Shown: positions 1 through 7,060, counted from the first letter of the stretch. The stretch is 8,318 bases of DNA from Ignavibacteriota bacterium (GCA_016707525.1 JADJHP010000020.1:1-8318); one strand, 5' to 3'. Notes: a model not told the origin generated them from the sequence alone. Program-made: numbers and translations.

Positions 1-842
1 ACGGTTCGCGTTCGACACGACGAAGAGATTCTGTGCTTTGAGCTCCGTCCGCACGTGTTCCTTCAGCCGCTCCGGGGTCCAGAGCGCCTCCCCCGTCATG
101 CGGAGCCGGGCCTCGCGTTGTGCCGCCGCGCGGGCCTGGGCTAGACTGCGGGCAAACAGCGAGACCTCCACGCCCAGAGGACCGAGCAGTTCGGCGCGCG
201 GAAGCGGATACTCCTCAACATTCCTTCCGATGCGTAGTCCACGCAACCACTGCGCTGCCTGTGCGATCGGGCCGGTGATGCTCCATCGGACCACGACGAC
301 CGTGATAAGGATGATGAGGGCCACCTGGACAAGCAGTCCGAAGAAATTCGTGTACCAGATCCCCTTCAACCGTTCATCCATGAACGACGCATCGTGCGAG
401 AGGAGGATCGTGCCTGAAGCCTGTCGCCCCGATCGGACCGGCCGGGCAAAGAGATGCACGCGGCGCTGGCCAAGGACCTCGAACACCGACACCGCCGTGT
501 CGCGTACCATCGCCTCATACACCAGTGCCGCGACCGCCGGCGACGCGTCCTGCAATGATGCGGTCGATGCAAGTTCTGCACCGCTACTATCAAAAAGGGC
601 CAGGCCGATAAGGCGGGTCTATTGCCGAACCGGTCGACCAGCGCCTTGAGGCGGTCCTGGTCCGCGGAGAGAACGGCGGAACGCATTGCCTCCTCGAACC
701 CCTCGGCAAGTACGTTCGCCCGTGTATCGAGCTCTTTCTCCATCAATTCCCGGTCGCTCTTTACCTGGCTCCAGGAGAAGAGTGCGGCAACCGCCGCGGC
801 AGCGATCAGAAGCGCGATGATCAGGCGAATGGTGATCTTCAT
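1..842 (-). CDS. Membrane-anchored trehalose-6-phosphate synthase, N-terminal part, one frameshift, runs off left edge
   Basis: The start at 842 is set by a GGAGGT ribosome site six bases upstream. Residues 1-74 read MKITIRLIIALLIAAAAVAA (first membrane helix) followed by a charged sensor-like stretch. Near 616-623 the frame breaks; adding one base lets it continue from RLIGLALFDSSG (codon at 613-615) without a stop to base 1. That second part holds a periplasmic-type region, a second membrane helix (about 282-346, LLVQVALIILITVVVV), a HAMP-like ITGPIAQAAQWL segment, and then TPERLKEHVRTELKAQNLFVVSN. The last motif is what precedes the GT20 catalytic domain in bacterial synthases that carry a membrane sensor at the N-terminus. 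The enzyme would make trehalose-6-phosphate from UDP-glucose and glucose-6-phosphate in the cytoplasm. The catalytic domain itself lies outside the window, so the assignment rests on the linker motif and the architecture. A sensor kinase or other HAMP protein is the main alternative. Confidence 0.65.
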
Positions 843-848
843 CGTCGT

Positions 849-854
849 ACCTCC
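849..854 (-). promoter_or_regulatory. Ribosome binding site of the synthase gene
   Basis: On the minus strand GGAGGT ends six bases before the ATG at 842. It is the best Shine-Dalgarno match in the window and fixes the start of the membrane-anchored synthase. Confidence 0.7.
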
Positions 855-868
855 ATGGCATTGGATGG

Positions 869-889
869 GGGCGGCACGCCAGGCCGCCC
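869..889 (-). other. Leader hairpin upstream of the synthase gene
   Basis: A perfect 7-base-pair stem (gggcggc / gccgccc, loop of 7) lies about 27 bases upstream of the start codon and 15 bases upstream of the ribosome site. It would form in the 5' untranslated RNA. No run of T follows it, so it is not a terminator. Its position suggests a translational or stability element, but that is inference; in GC-rich DNA such stems also arise by chance. Confidence 0.3.
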
Positions 890-993
890 GTCACCCGCCA
901 GGATCGTACGGTGCGGGCCAACACCATGCAGTGGCGGCCGTCATCATCTCAGAGAAGAACGATCGGACCGTCTCACACACACAAAGACAGCTC

Positions 994-1013
994 GATCAGG
1001 AGAGATCAGGAGG
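994..1013. repeat. Short tandem repeat, two 10-base units
   Basis: Two adjacent copies of gatcaggag plus one variable base (gatcaggaga, gatcaggagg) stand about 150 bases upstream of the synthase start. It could be an operator half-site pair or simple sequence. Two copies are too few to decide. Confidence 0.4.
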
Positions 1014-1458
1014 AGACGGGAGACGACGGGGGGGCACGAGAAGGAGACCGCCTCGCGGCCGGATGGCCAGGCACGGCGTCATCACAAAGAGCGATCGCGA
1101 TCCGGGAACCGGTACGCTGCGCAGGAACGAGTTGCACGATGATCGCCGGTTCCGGTGCCGAGACCGTGACCTGGGAAGGCAGATGCCGTTCCTGAAACAG
1201 GGAGACCCGGCCGGGTTTGTGCATGGGGACACGAGCAGGAGCGACGCGTGCGTCCCTTCCAGGGCCGCAAAGCGTGAGCACCTGGAGATGCCCGCCAAGC
1301 CCAACCCCTCCGTACACGATGGGGAGGAGGGCGACGATCCCCCTGTTGGTGTTCGCTTCATGGGTGTCATCAAGGCAATCAACAAATCCCGCCGCTGAAT
1401 TGCAACCCTCCGGGGTGATGGGATCCCAGATCTCCGTGTGTCAGCACGCAACAGGTTC
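1006..1458 (-). other. Possible unidentified or decayed reading frame in an otherwise gene-free stretch (843-1590)
   Basis: Between the synthase start and the terminator of the large secreted gene there is no recognisable gene. One minus-strand frame is open from just after a TGA at about 1458 to its stop at 1006. It reads like protein in places (HTEIWDPITPEGCN, GIVALLPIVYGGVGLGGHL, PSQVTVSAPEPAIIVQLVP). By hand count over 100 codons (1081-1380), about 70 percent of first and third codon positions are G or C but only about half of second positions, a coding-like pattern. The mirror frame on the plus strand would show the same pattern. There is no ATG near the beginning and no ribosome site (a GTG at 1317 is the likeliest start), and I recognise no family. 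It may be an indel-damaged gene or non-coding DNA. Confidence 0.25.
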
Positions 1459-1596
1459 GTTGATGAGCGCCGCGCCCCACCGGCGGGCCGCATCGGGAGC
1501 GGCCCGTCCCGGCTCCATCGCACTCGTGAAGAGTGCCGATCGATGGCGGCCGGATCCGGGACGGGATCCACGATCCGCGTATGGGTGGAAAACCAA

Positions 1597-1629
1597 CAGG
1601 GGCCCGGAAGTCGTCCTCCCGGGCCCCTG
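1597..1629 (-). terminator. Hairpin terminator of the T9SS cargo gene
   Basis: An 11-base-pair perfect stem (caggggcccgg / ccgggcccctg, loop of 11) begins 20 bases after the stop codon of the large secreted gene. On the minus strand it is followed by GTTGGTTTTCC, a short T-rich tract. Stem strength, distance and tract all fit an intrinsic terminator for the gene at 1650-5096. The T tract is imperfect, so termination may be partial. Confidence 0.7.
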
Positions 1630-1649
1630 ACATTGGAAGCACACCGCGA

Positions 1650-4600
1650 TCACCTCACCAGCAACAGCCGGCGGGTCTCGGTCGTGGTCCCTGCCTGCAA
1701 GCGGTAGAAGTACATGCCGCTCGGAAGGCTCTCGGCGTTGAAGCGGATCTCATGATACCCGGCTTCCTGTTCGCCGTTCGCAAGCTCCGCCACTTCGACG
1801 CCCAGCAAATTAAAGACCTTCAACTGCACAGAGGCCTTTGCGGGGAGACTGTAACGGATCGTTGTGGACGGATTGAACGGATTCGGATAGTTCTGATCCA
1901 GCGTCACGGTCGTCGGCGTGGTCCGGTTCTCCGCAACACTCGTCAGGGAGATACGCACCCTCCATGTGCTGCTGAGCGGGCCCCACCCGCCGGCGTTGCC
2001 CGCACGCACGCGCCAGTAGTAGGTACTGGCGAGTGTCAGGCCGGAGACGTTCTTGGTCGTATCGGTCAGCGAAGAATCCACGGACCGGCCGGCGGTGAAC
2101 AGGGAATCCGTCGCGATCTCGAACCAGTACTTCGTCACACCTGCAACACCCCTGTTCCACACGAAGTTCTGCGTGGTGGCGGCGCTCACGCTGCCGTTCA
2201 GAGGGAGCAGCAATACCGGGGCGCCGATCACCACCGGCCCGTTCACCGTCAACGTTGCGCTGTTGGTCTGAATCGTGCCGGCGGGATTCTTGATCACACA
2301 GCGGTACTGCGCACCGTTGTCACCGGACCCCGCAGGCGGGATAACGTACCGCGGACCGTCGGCACCAAAAATATCCACCGTGTTCTTCTGCCACTGATAC
2401 GTGATCGGCGGGGTCCCGGAGACCGCGGCGATGAACACCGCCGTGTCGCCTACCGTGATCGATGCTGACGCCGGATGGCCTGTCACTGCCAGCGGGGCCA
2501 CACTGCTGACCTTGGAGAGAGACACATCATCGAAGGAGAACACGTCGCCGGCCGAGTCGTACGGCGCAAGGTAGAACATCATGCGGGCATCCGTAGCAAC
2601 ACCGGCAAACCCTGACGCGGTGAACGTCACCGAGTGGTCTTTCCAGGTGGTGTCCAGAGTGATGACCTGTCCCGATACGCCGTACGATGTGAACGGTGAC
2701 GCATGCTTCTGAATGCTCACGGAGACATCATGGCCGGACGTGCTGTACGCACGGAAGTACAACCTGTATTGCGCACCGGCTTCGAGTGTCACGCCGGTCT
2801 GGTACAATTGCACGTTGCTGCCTTCCGTTGCGACCGCCACGCGACCGGCATGCGGGTTCCGCGGGCCGGCCGGTGCAGCGGTGAACGTGGCGCTCCCATT
2901 CGTATAGAACGCCCACGATGCCGTTCCCTGTTCAAAGCCTGCATTCGCAAGGACGGAGACGGAGCCCGTGGTGACCTTCAACTTCGCTTCGGCGCTGAAG
3001 GTGCTGTCGAGAGTGTTCTTCACGACACACTGGTACACCGATCCGCTGTCGACGAGGCTCGTTGCCGGAGTGGTGTACACGGAGTCCGTGGCACCATTGA
3101 TCGGTGCGCCGTTCTTCTTCCATTGGAAGGAGATCGGCGGGGCACCCTGGACGCGCACGGTGAAGGTGGCAGGCTGCCCGACGCCGACAAGCTGGTCGAC
3201 CGGGTCGAACAGGATCGTGGGCGCAGCAGAACTCACCACGATCAGCCGCGCCGCTGCGCTGGGCGTATCGCCTCCGCCATTGCTGACGATGCAACGGAAG
3301 AGTGCGCCGCTGTCGGCTTTGCTCACCGGTGGCGTCGTGTACGACGGTTCCGTGGCACCATCGATGTCGGCGCTGTTCTTCTGCCACTTGTAGGTCAACG
3401 GTGCCGTGCCGGATGCCTGCACCGTGAATGTCGCGGTCGCACCCACGATCACTGTCTGGTCCGTGGGTTCCTTGTCGATCACCGGCGATGTCGTCCCGCT
3501 TCCCACCGTCAGCGTTGCCCGGTTGCTCGTCGCAGTACCATAGTCATTGGTGACCACACACCGGAACGTTGCGCCATTGTCACCGGAGCTGGTTGCCGGG
3601 GTGGTATAACTCGAGCCCGTCGCCCCATCGATGTCGGCATCGTTCTTCTGCCACTGGTACCGGAGCGGCGCAGTCCCGCTCGCGCCGACGGAGAACGACG
3701 CCGTCGCGCCAACTGCGACACTGCGGTTCGCCGGATGGCTGCTGATGCTCGGGCCAAAGTTCCCTGCACTGCCGCCATACCGTACGATCAGGCCGGGACC
3801 CGGCCAGAGGATCTCGATGCCGTGATGGAGGATATTCGACGAGAAGAACGTGATGGAATTCGTCCCGGACTGCAGATCTCCCGTCGGATACGAGCGGATG
3901 TTGAAGGCATAGGCATGGTTCCCGCCGTACTCACCATCCGTCCAACCGTTGAACCTGCGATAATTGTAGTCGCCCGGCTCCTGGGCACCGTCGATGCCGT
4001 TCCAGGTGCGGACCATACCGACCACTTCCGTGGCCTGCGAGACATCGTCCGTCACGTTGTAGTGAACGTTCACTTCATCAAGGTCGCCGCGTGCCCATGC
4101 GCGTTCGGGCATATCCAGGGGTTTATACAATCGCACGTAACTCCCCGACCGTTGCAGGGTTAACCCTGAGACCTCGGGCGACACATACCAGACACCATTG
4201 CCATTCCGGATCCGGGCAACGAGCTTGATGCTCCCCGGTGCCTGGTCCGGCACATACCGCGTATCCCACACCGTCTGCCACCCGCCACCCGTCACCGTGC
4301 CAACGTGGTTCTTGATGGTCGGTTCGGCATTCGCCGCCAAGCGGCGGCGCGAGTCATGATGATATTCCTGCCAGACCCCGTCGCCGTCCGTGTCGTATCC
4401 ATCATAATACGCAAGGAAATCCACCCGGTCGGTCCCGCCGCTCACGCTCGCGGAGATCATCGGGTTCTCGCCCATCGTTCCGCTCCCGGAAGGCGACGTG
4501 ATGCTTCCCGTGGAATGGGTCTTGCCATTGTCATAGTAGACGCGCAGGATGATGCTGTACCATCCGAACTGCCCCCAGCCGAAACCATACGGGCCGGTCT

Positions 4601-5096
4601 GCCCGGTGTTCGTTCCCTGAAACGTGTTCGTGCCGGTATGCAGGTCCGACAGCGGCACGGGGATGGTGAGGTCCATCTGGGAGATGTAGTTGAAGCCATC
4701 ATGCCCGTCCGGGATACCGTTACCACCGCCGAGTTCCGGAATGTCGATCCAGCCGTTCCCATTGAAACGGATCTTCTTCCCCGCGGTACCGACGTGGCCG
4801 CCCCAGATATTGACGATGGCTTCCGCACGCACAGCACCGGAGAGATCGTCCACGTCAAGGTCCAGTGTGGGATTCGGGAGGAACGCGCCCGCCTGGGGAT
4901 ACACATCGAGGTTGATGTTCGGGTCCGTGACGCGCCAATCGTCGCCGCTCATCGTCCGCATGAATTCCTTGTACACATCACCGGGCTGCGGCGACATCAG
5001 GTACTGCGCAGTCGTGGCGAGAGGAAGAGCGGCAACGAGCAGGAGCAACAGGAATGCGCGCTGCACGATGCGAGGTGCAGGGGGCAAATGAGCCAT
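1650..5096 (-). CDS. Secreted multidomain protein with Ig-like repeats, CBM-like domain and T9SS type A sorting signal
   Basis: An uninterrupted frame of 1148 residues. I chose the ATG at 5096 over the one at 5108 because GGAG lies six bases before it and nothing suitable precedes the other. Residues 1-30 are a signal peptide (FLLLLLVAALPLATTA, cleavage before QYLM). Residues 31-446 form an N-terminal module I cannot name, with a calcium-loop-like DGYDTDGDGVW near 232-242. Ig-like domains follow at about 447-533, 537-622 and 625-710, each with YQWQKN-type tryptophan and RC-V cysteine-strand motifs. Next come a CBM-like beta-sandwich at 714-864 (NAGFEQG ... FSFDDVSL), a fourth Ig-like domain at 868-952, an FnIII-like domain at 960-1052 (YYWRVRAGN), and the C-terminal sorting domain at about 1065-1148 (NYPNPFNPSTTIRYSLP, GMYFYRL). 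It should cross the inner membrane by Sec and the outer membrane by T9SS, ending secreted or cell-bound. The CBM-like and Ig domains suggest binding to polysaccharide or surfaces. No catalytic domain is recognisable. T9SS machinery genes are not in the window. Confidence 0.93.
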   Translation of the reverse strand: MAHLPPAPRIVQRAFLLLLLVAALPLATTAQYLMSPQPGDVYKEFMRTMSGDDWRVTDPNINLDVYPQAGAFLPNPTLDLDVDDLSGAVRAEAIVNIWGGHVGTAGKKIRFNGNGWIDIPELGGGNGIPDGHDGFNYISQMDLTIPVPLSDLHTGTNTFQGTNTGQTGPYGFGWGQFGWYSIILRVYYDNGKTHSTGSITSPSGSGTMGENPMISASVSGGTDRVDFLAYYDGYDTDGDGVWQEYHHDSRRRLAANAEPTIKNHVGTVTGGGWQTVWDTRYVPDQAPGSIKLVARIRNGNGVWYVSPEVSGLTLQRSGSYVRLYKPLDMPERAWARGDLDEVNVHYNVTDDVSQATEVVGMVRTWNGIDGAQEPGDYNYRRFNGWTDGEYGGNHAYAFNIRSYPTGDLQSGTNSITFFSSNILHHGIEILWPGPGLIVRYGGSAGNFGPSISSHPANRSVAVGATASFSVGASGTAPLRYQWQKNDADIDGATGSSYTTPATSSGDNGATFRCVVTNDYGTATSNRATLTVGSGTTSPVIDKEPTDQTVIVGATATFTVQASGTAPLTYKWQKNSADIDGATEPSYTTPPVSKADSGALFRCIVSNGGGDTPSAAARLIVVSSAAPTILFDPVDQLVGVGQPATFTVRVQGAPPISFQWKKNGAPINGATDSVYTTPATSLVDSGSVYQCVVKNTLDSTFSAEAKLKVTTGSVSVLANAGFEQGTASWAFYTNGSATFTAAPAGPRNPHAGRVAVATEGSNVQLYQTGVTLEAGAQYRLYFRAYSTSGHDVSVSIQKHASPFTSYGVSGQVITLDTTWKDHSVTFTASGFAGVATDARMMFYLAPYDSAGDVFSFDDVSLSKVSSVAPLAVTGHPASASITVGDTAVFIAAVSGTPPITYQWQKNTVDIFGADGPRYVIPPAGSGDNGAQYRCVIKNPAGTIQTNSATLTVNGPVVIGAPVLLLPLNGSVSAATTQNFVWNRGVAGVTKYWFEIATDSLFTAGRSVDSSLTDTTKNVSGLTLASTYYWRVRAGNAGGWGPLSSTWRVRISLTSVAENRTTPTTVTLDQNYPNPFNPSTTIRYSLPAKASVQLKVFNLLGVEVAELANGEQEAGYHEIRFNAESLPSGMYFYRLQAGTTTETRRLLLVR
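2967..3758 (-). repeat. Tandem Ig-like domain repeats within the T9SS cargo gene
   Basis: Three consecutive Ig-like units of about 88-89 residues. The first two are closest: SGTAPLRYQWQKNDADIDGA against SGTAPLTYKWQKNSADIDGA. At the DNA level the 14-mer ccatcgatgtcggc recurs at 3358 and 3625, exactly 267 bases (89 codons) apart, which points to duplication of a whole domain. The third unit is more diverged, and a fourth stands apart at about 2241-2495 after the CBM-like domain. Confidence 0.8.
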
Positions 5097-5102
5097 GAGT
5101 AT

Positions 5103-5106
5103 CTCC
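5103..5106 (-). promoter_or_regulatory. Ribosome binding site deciding the start of the T9SS cargo gene
   Basis: GGAG on the minus strand, six bases before the ATG at 5096. The alternative ATG at 5108 overlaps this site and has no purine-rich sequence ahead of it. Confidence 0.6.
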
Positions 5107-5163
5107 ATTCAATGAGAAGGATGTATATGATTAGTAGAGTCCTTGGTGCGGCGGTGTGCCGCA

Positions 5164-5245
5164 GGGGCGTAGGCCGCCCCATGTACGCTAGCGATCGGAA
5201 CGCCGTAGGGATTGAGAGCCCTCCGATGCACGAGGGGCTCTCGAT
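5164..5245 (-). other. Two hairpins in the leader between the lipoprotein and cargo genes
   Basis: The 257-base spacer (5097-5353) holds no gene. It contains a 6-base-pair stem ggggcg / cgcccc (about 5164-5180). It also holds a longer inverted repeat with left arm attgagagccc (5211-5221) and right arm gggctctcgat (5235-5245), one mismatch in eleven. Neither is followed by a T run on either strand, so intrinsic termination is unlikely. If the promoter-like sequence at 5282-5310 is used, both stems lie in the roughly 180-base untranslated leader of the cargo gene and could act there, or the longer one could be a protein-binding site. Confidence 0.35.
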
Positions 5246-5281
5246 CAACGCTCGACTATGTCCCCCGAGAACGAATGGAAT

Positions 5282-5310
5282 AAGGTACTGAAGATGGGAG
5301 CTGTTGTCAA
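5282..5310 (-). promoter_or_regulatory. Possible sigma70-like promoter of the T9SS cargo gene
   Basis: On the minus strand a perfect TTGACA (5305-5310) is followed after exactly 17 bases by TACCTT (5282-5287), a weak -10 match. It sits in the only non-coding spacer upstream of the cargo gene and would give a long leader. Many Bacteroidota-type primary promoters use a different consensus, so this is tentative. Confidence 0.35.
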
Positions 5311-5353
5311 GGCACTCCCCGGCTCCAATCGTCCATCCGTGCGGGTGCTACAC

Positions 5354-6163
5354 CTAGAAATGCTTATCCGGACGGCCATCATGATCGTGGTCCCTGCCGC
5401 CCGCCATCCGCCCCTTGAGCGACGCCTTGATGGCATAACGGATCCAATGACGGTCCGCCGGATCGTTGGGGTCGAGCGTCCTGCCATTCGCGGTTCTGAA
5501 CCACGAACCGAGATCGAACTTCAGTACGTAGGGTGTGACGGATTGCCCTTCGGCGACCGTGAAATCCCCCTTCACCTTGAAGTCCTCATCGATATCCGCC
5601 TTGAACAGGAACGGTACCCACGTGCCGCCCGGATACTTCACCGATCCGGCGACCACCACACTGTAGCCGACAAGAGAATCGGGCAACAGCGGATCACGCG
5701 TCACATCGGACATGCGGAGTTTGTGGATATTGAACTTGATGCCCGAATACTGTCCGGGCCTGATCGTATCCACAGCGATCTGCACGGGGGTGGTATCATG
5801 CAACGCGACGATGAAGGGCCCCTTGAAGTGTATCGTGGAATCCCTCTTCCAGCCATCATGGTCTTCCCTGTCCGCGTCAAATCTGCATTCAACGGAATCC
5901 CGGAGTCTTGCAGAATCGGGCGCGCCGAGAAAATGGATATCTTTCAGAACGATGAGCGCCTGCGAGACCTCCAGCGATTCGACCGGGGCAAGGACGCCGG
6001 TGGCTCCGCTGGTTTTCCCGAGCCGCACGGTACCCTGATCGGCACCGCCGGAAACCATCAATTGGACGCTGCCATTTCCCGATCCCCCGGGACCGGACGA
6101 TTCCGGTGAGCACCCCACGATCATCACCGCCAGCACAACTGCCATCATCCGCACGAATGTCAT
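5354..6163 (-). CDS. DUF4382-like lipoprotein
   Basis: A complete 269-residue protein. The start at 6163 is chosen because AAGGAGA lies seven bases upstream and a lipoprotein signal follows at once; the same frame extends 48 codons further upstream, but that stretch is not protein-like. Residues 1-18 are a type II signal peptide with the lipobox IVGC (Cys18), followed by a serine/glycine-rich linker. From about residue 31 the body resembles DUF4382 proteins of Bacteroidota and relatives: GSVQLMVSGG, then SLEVSQALIVLKDIHF, PGQYSGIKFNIHKL, and VLKFDLGSWF near the end. The C-terminus, GGRDHDHDGRPDKHF, carries an acidic/histidine metal-loop-like tail (residues 258-266). The protein should be lipid-anchored in the envelope. 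Its biochemical role is unknown. It lies 257 bases upstream of the secreted cargo gene on the same strand. Confidence 0.85.
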   Translation of the reverse strand: MTFVRMMAVVLAVMIVGCSPESSGPGGSGNGSVQLMVSGGADQGTVRLGKTSGATGVLAPVESLEVSQALIVLKDIHFLGAPDSARLRDSVECRFDADREDHDGWKRDSTIHFKGPFIVALHDTTPVQIAVDTIRPGQYSGIKFNIHKLRMSDVTRDPLLPDSLVGYSVVVAGSVKYPGGTWVPFLFKADIDEDFKVKGDFTVAEGQSVTPYVLKFDLGSWFRTANGRTLDPNDPADRHWIRYAIKASLKGRMAGGRDHDHDGRPDKHF

Positions 6164-6170
6164 GGTCGCC

Positions 6171-6177
6171 TCTCCTT
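6171..6177 (-). promoter_or_regulatory. Ribosome binding site deciding the lipoprotein start
   Basis: AAGGAGA on the minus strand, seven bases before the ATG at 6163. This selects the short start with its lipobox over the ATG-like codon 48 codons upstream. Confidence 0.7.
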
Positions 6178-6278
6178 GTTGAACATTGCCCCGCCTCTTG
6201 CATGCTGGTCCGGGCGACATGAACCCCGTCCCGGTTCCCCGGCACAGGAGTCCGCTTCGTCCTCGCCTCCTGATGTCC

Positions 6279-6307
6279 ATGATATCGGAATGGCCACGCC
6301 GCTGCAA
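6279..6307 (-). promoter_or_regulatory. Probable sigma70-like promoter of the lipoprotein gene
   Basis: On the minus strand TTGCAG (6302-6307) and TATCAT (6279-6284, five of six consensus bases) are separated by exactly 17 bases. They lie about 120 bases upstream of the lipoprotein start in the 278-base spacer 6164-6441, where I see no gene. The -10 is good and the -35 moderate. Confidence 0.45.
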
Positions 6308-6441
6308 TCGGGAAAACGTTGTATTCCTACGCTACATCGATCGTAGTACCGGAGGTGTCACCCATGCGCAGGATGCAGCGGAATCGGTGGGGCGATCAGG
6401 GCTGGTGTGCGGACCGGCGTACCACCCGTGCTGAACGGAGT

Positions 6442-6969
6442 CTATCCGTTCCGTGTGGCGCACTCGGGGCACTTCCTCGAAGCAACGTGGTTCTCGGAGA
6501 TCCGCGCGACGTGCTCCTGCACGGTCTCCCATTGTGTCGGCATGCTGGATGCGGCGGCACTCCGGACGACAAGCGAGCCCCGGGTTCGGCAACCTCCGTA
6601 TGGAGCGCGAGGCCGCTCGGCGACACGAAGGCGTGCGTTCAGCGATTCGAAATCGAAGGGCTTGGTGATGAAATCATCCGCTCCGGCGTTCATCCCCTCG
6701 AGGTAACTCCCCTTCCCGCCCAGAGCAGTGAGGATGATGACATACGGATACACGGGCCTGCGATCTGCCCGGATCATGCGCGTGAACTCAAGCCCGTCGA
6801 TGAACGGCATCATCCAATCGGTGATGACGACATCCGGGTGTTCCGCGCGGTAGAGTTCCCATCCTTCCCGGCCGTCGTTGGCCGCGATGACATGAAACTT
6901 CATCGACTGCAACTTGGTCATCAGGACAAGTTTCGAGACCGCATCGTCTTCAGCTATGAGTATCTTCAT
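6442..6969 (-). CDS. Response regulator, receiver domain with frame-damaged CPEC-type C-terminal tail
   Basis: The first 119 residues form a complete CheY-like receiver. Acidic pocket E7-D8-D9 (ILIAEDDA), phospho-acceptor D51 (VVITDWMMP), switch T81 (IILTAL) and K103 (ITKPF) are all present. The tail belongs to a known class of regulators ending in a four-cysteine motif, but here it is spread over three frames: RVAER in the main frame, LALHTEVAE in a second (from about 6611), CRRIQHADT in a third, and QWETVQEHVARISE ... KCPECATRNG back in the main frame. Three two-base deletions restore one frame and yield two CPEC motifs, a likely zinc site. It has no DNA-binding domain, so output is probably by protein contact. 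The gene start overlaps the end of another frame by 20 bases, suggesting coupling to a lost partner upstream. The receiver is certain; the tail as written is not the true protein. Confidence 0.85.
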   Translation of the reverse strand: MKILIAEDDAVSKLVLMTKLQSMKFHVIAANDGREGWELYRAEHPDVVITDWMMPFIDGLEFTRMIRADRRPVYPYVIILTALGGKGSYLEGMNAGADDFITKPFDFESLNARLRVAERPRAPYGGCRTRGSLVVRSAAASSMPTQWETVQEHVARISENHVASRKCPECATRNG

Positions 6970-7060
6970 CCGGCAGGATCCCTTGCGCCTTCTCTGCGAG
7001 TTCTTCCCTGTCTATATCAAGACCCGTGCCCCTTTTCCGCACCGTGAATTCTCTCGAAAT
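6950..7060 (-). pseudogene. 3' end of an unidentified gene overlapping the response regulator start
   Basis: A minus-strand frame ends with a TGA at 6950-6952, 20 bases inside the regulator gene. Its last residues, EFTVRKRGTGLDIDREELAE then KAQGILPDEDTHS, are charged and protein-like. Upstream of about 7060 the frame turns implausible, as expected if indels broke it. EFTVR recalls the FTVRF end of many histidine kinases, which would suit a regulator's partner, but there is not enough room before the divergent symporter for a whole kinase and the other kinase boxes are not convincing. I do not assign a function. Confidence 0.3.

Noticed and set aside
622..1398. Plus-strand open frame of 258 residues
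   Set aside because: It begins opposite the synthase N-terminus, has an arginine-rich, domain-free product and no ribosome site.
1533..2468. Plus-strand open frame of 311 residues
   Set aside because: It runs opposite the 3' part of the cargo gene in mirror register and crosses its terminator.
2703..4163. Plus-strand open frame of 486 residues
   Set aside because: It is in exact codon register opposite the T9SS cargo gene; GC-rich codons keep the mirror frame free of stops. Its product is arginine/histidine-rich and has no recognisable domain.
4305..5291. Plus-strand open frame of 328 residues
   Set aside because: Mirror register of the 5' half of the T9SS cargo gene, which has a signal peptide, ribosome site and clear domains.
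5258..6109. Plus-strand open frame of 283 residues
   Set aside because: Mirror register of the DUF4382-like lipoprotein gene, which has a lipobox and ribosome site.
6433..6451. 7-base-pair hairpin gaacgga / tccgttc at the end of the regulator gene, considered as a terminator
   Set aside because: The stop codon lies in its loop and no T tract follows on either strand.
6490..6620. Programmed ribosomal frameshifting as the cause of the three-frame regulator tail
   Set aside because: Three separate shifts within about 130 bases, with no slippery heptamer or pseudoknot seen, and similar breaks in the adjacent symporter, make missing bases far more likely.
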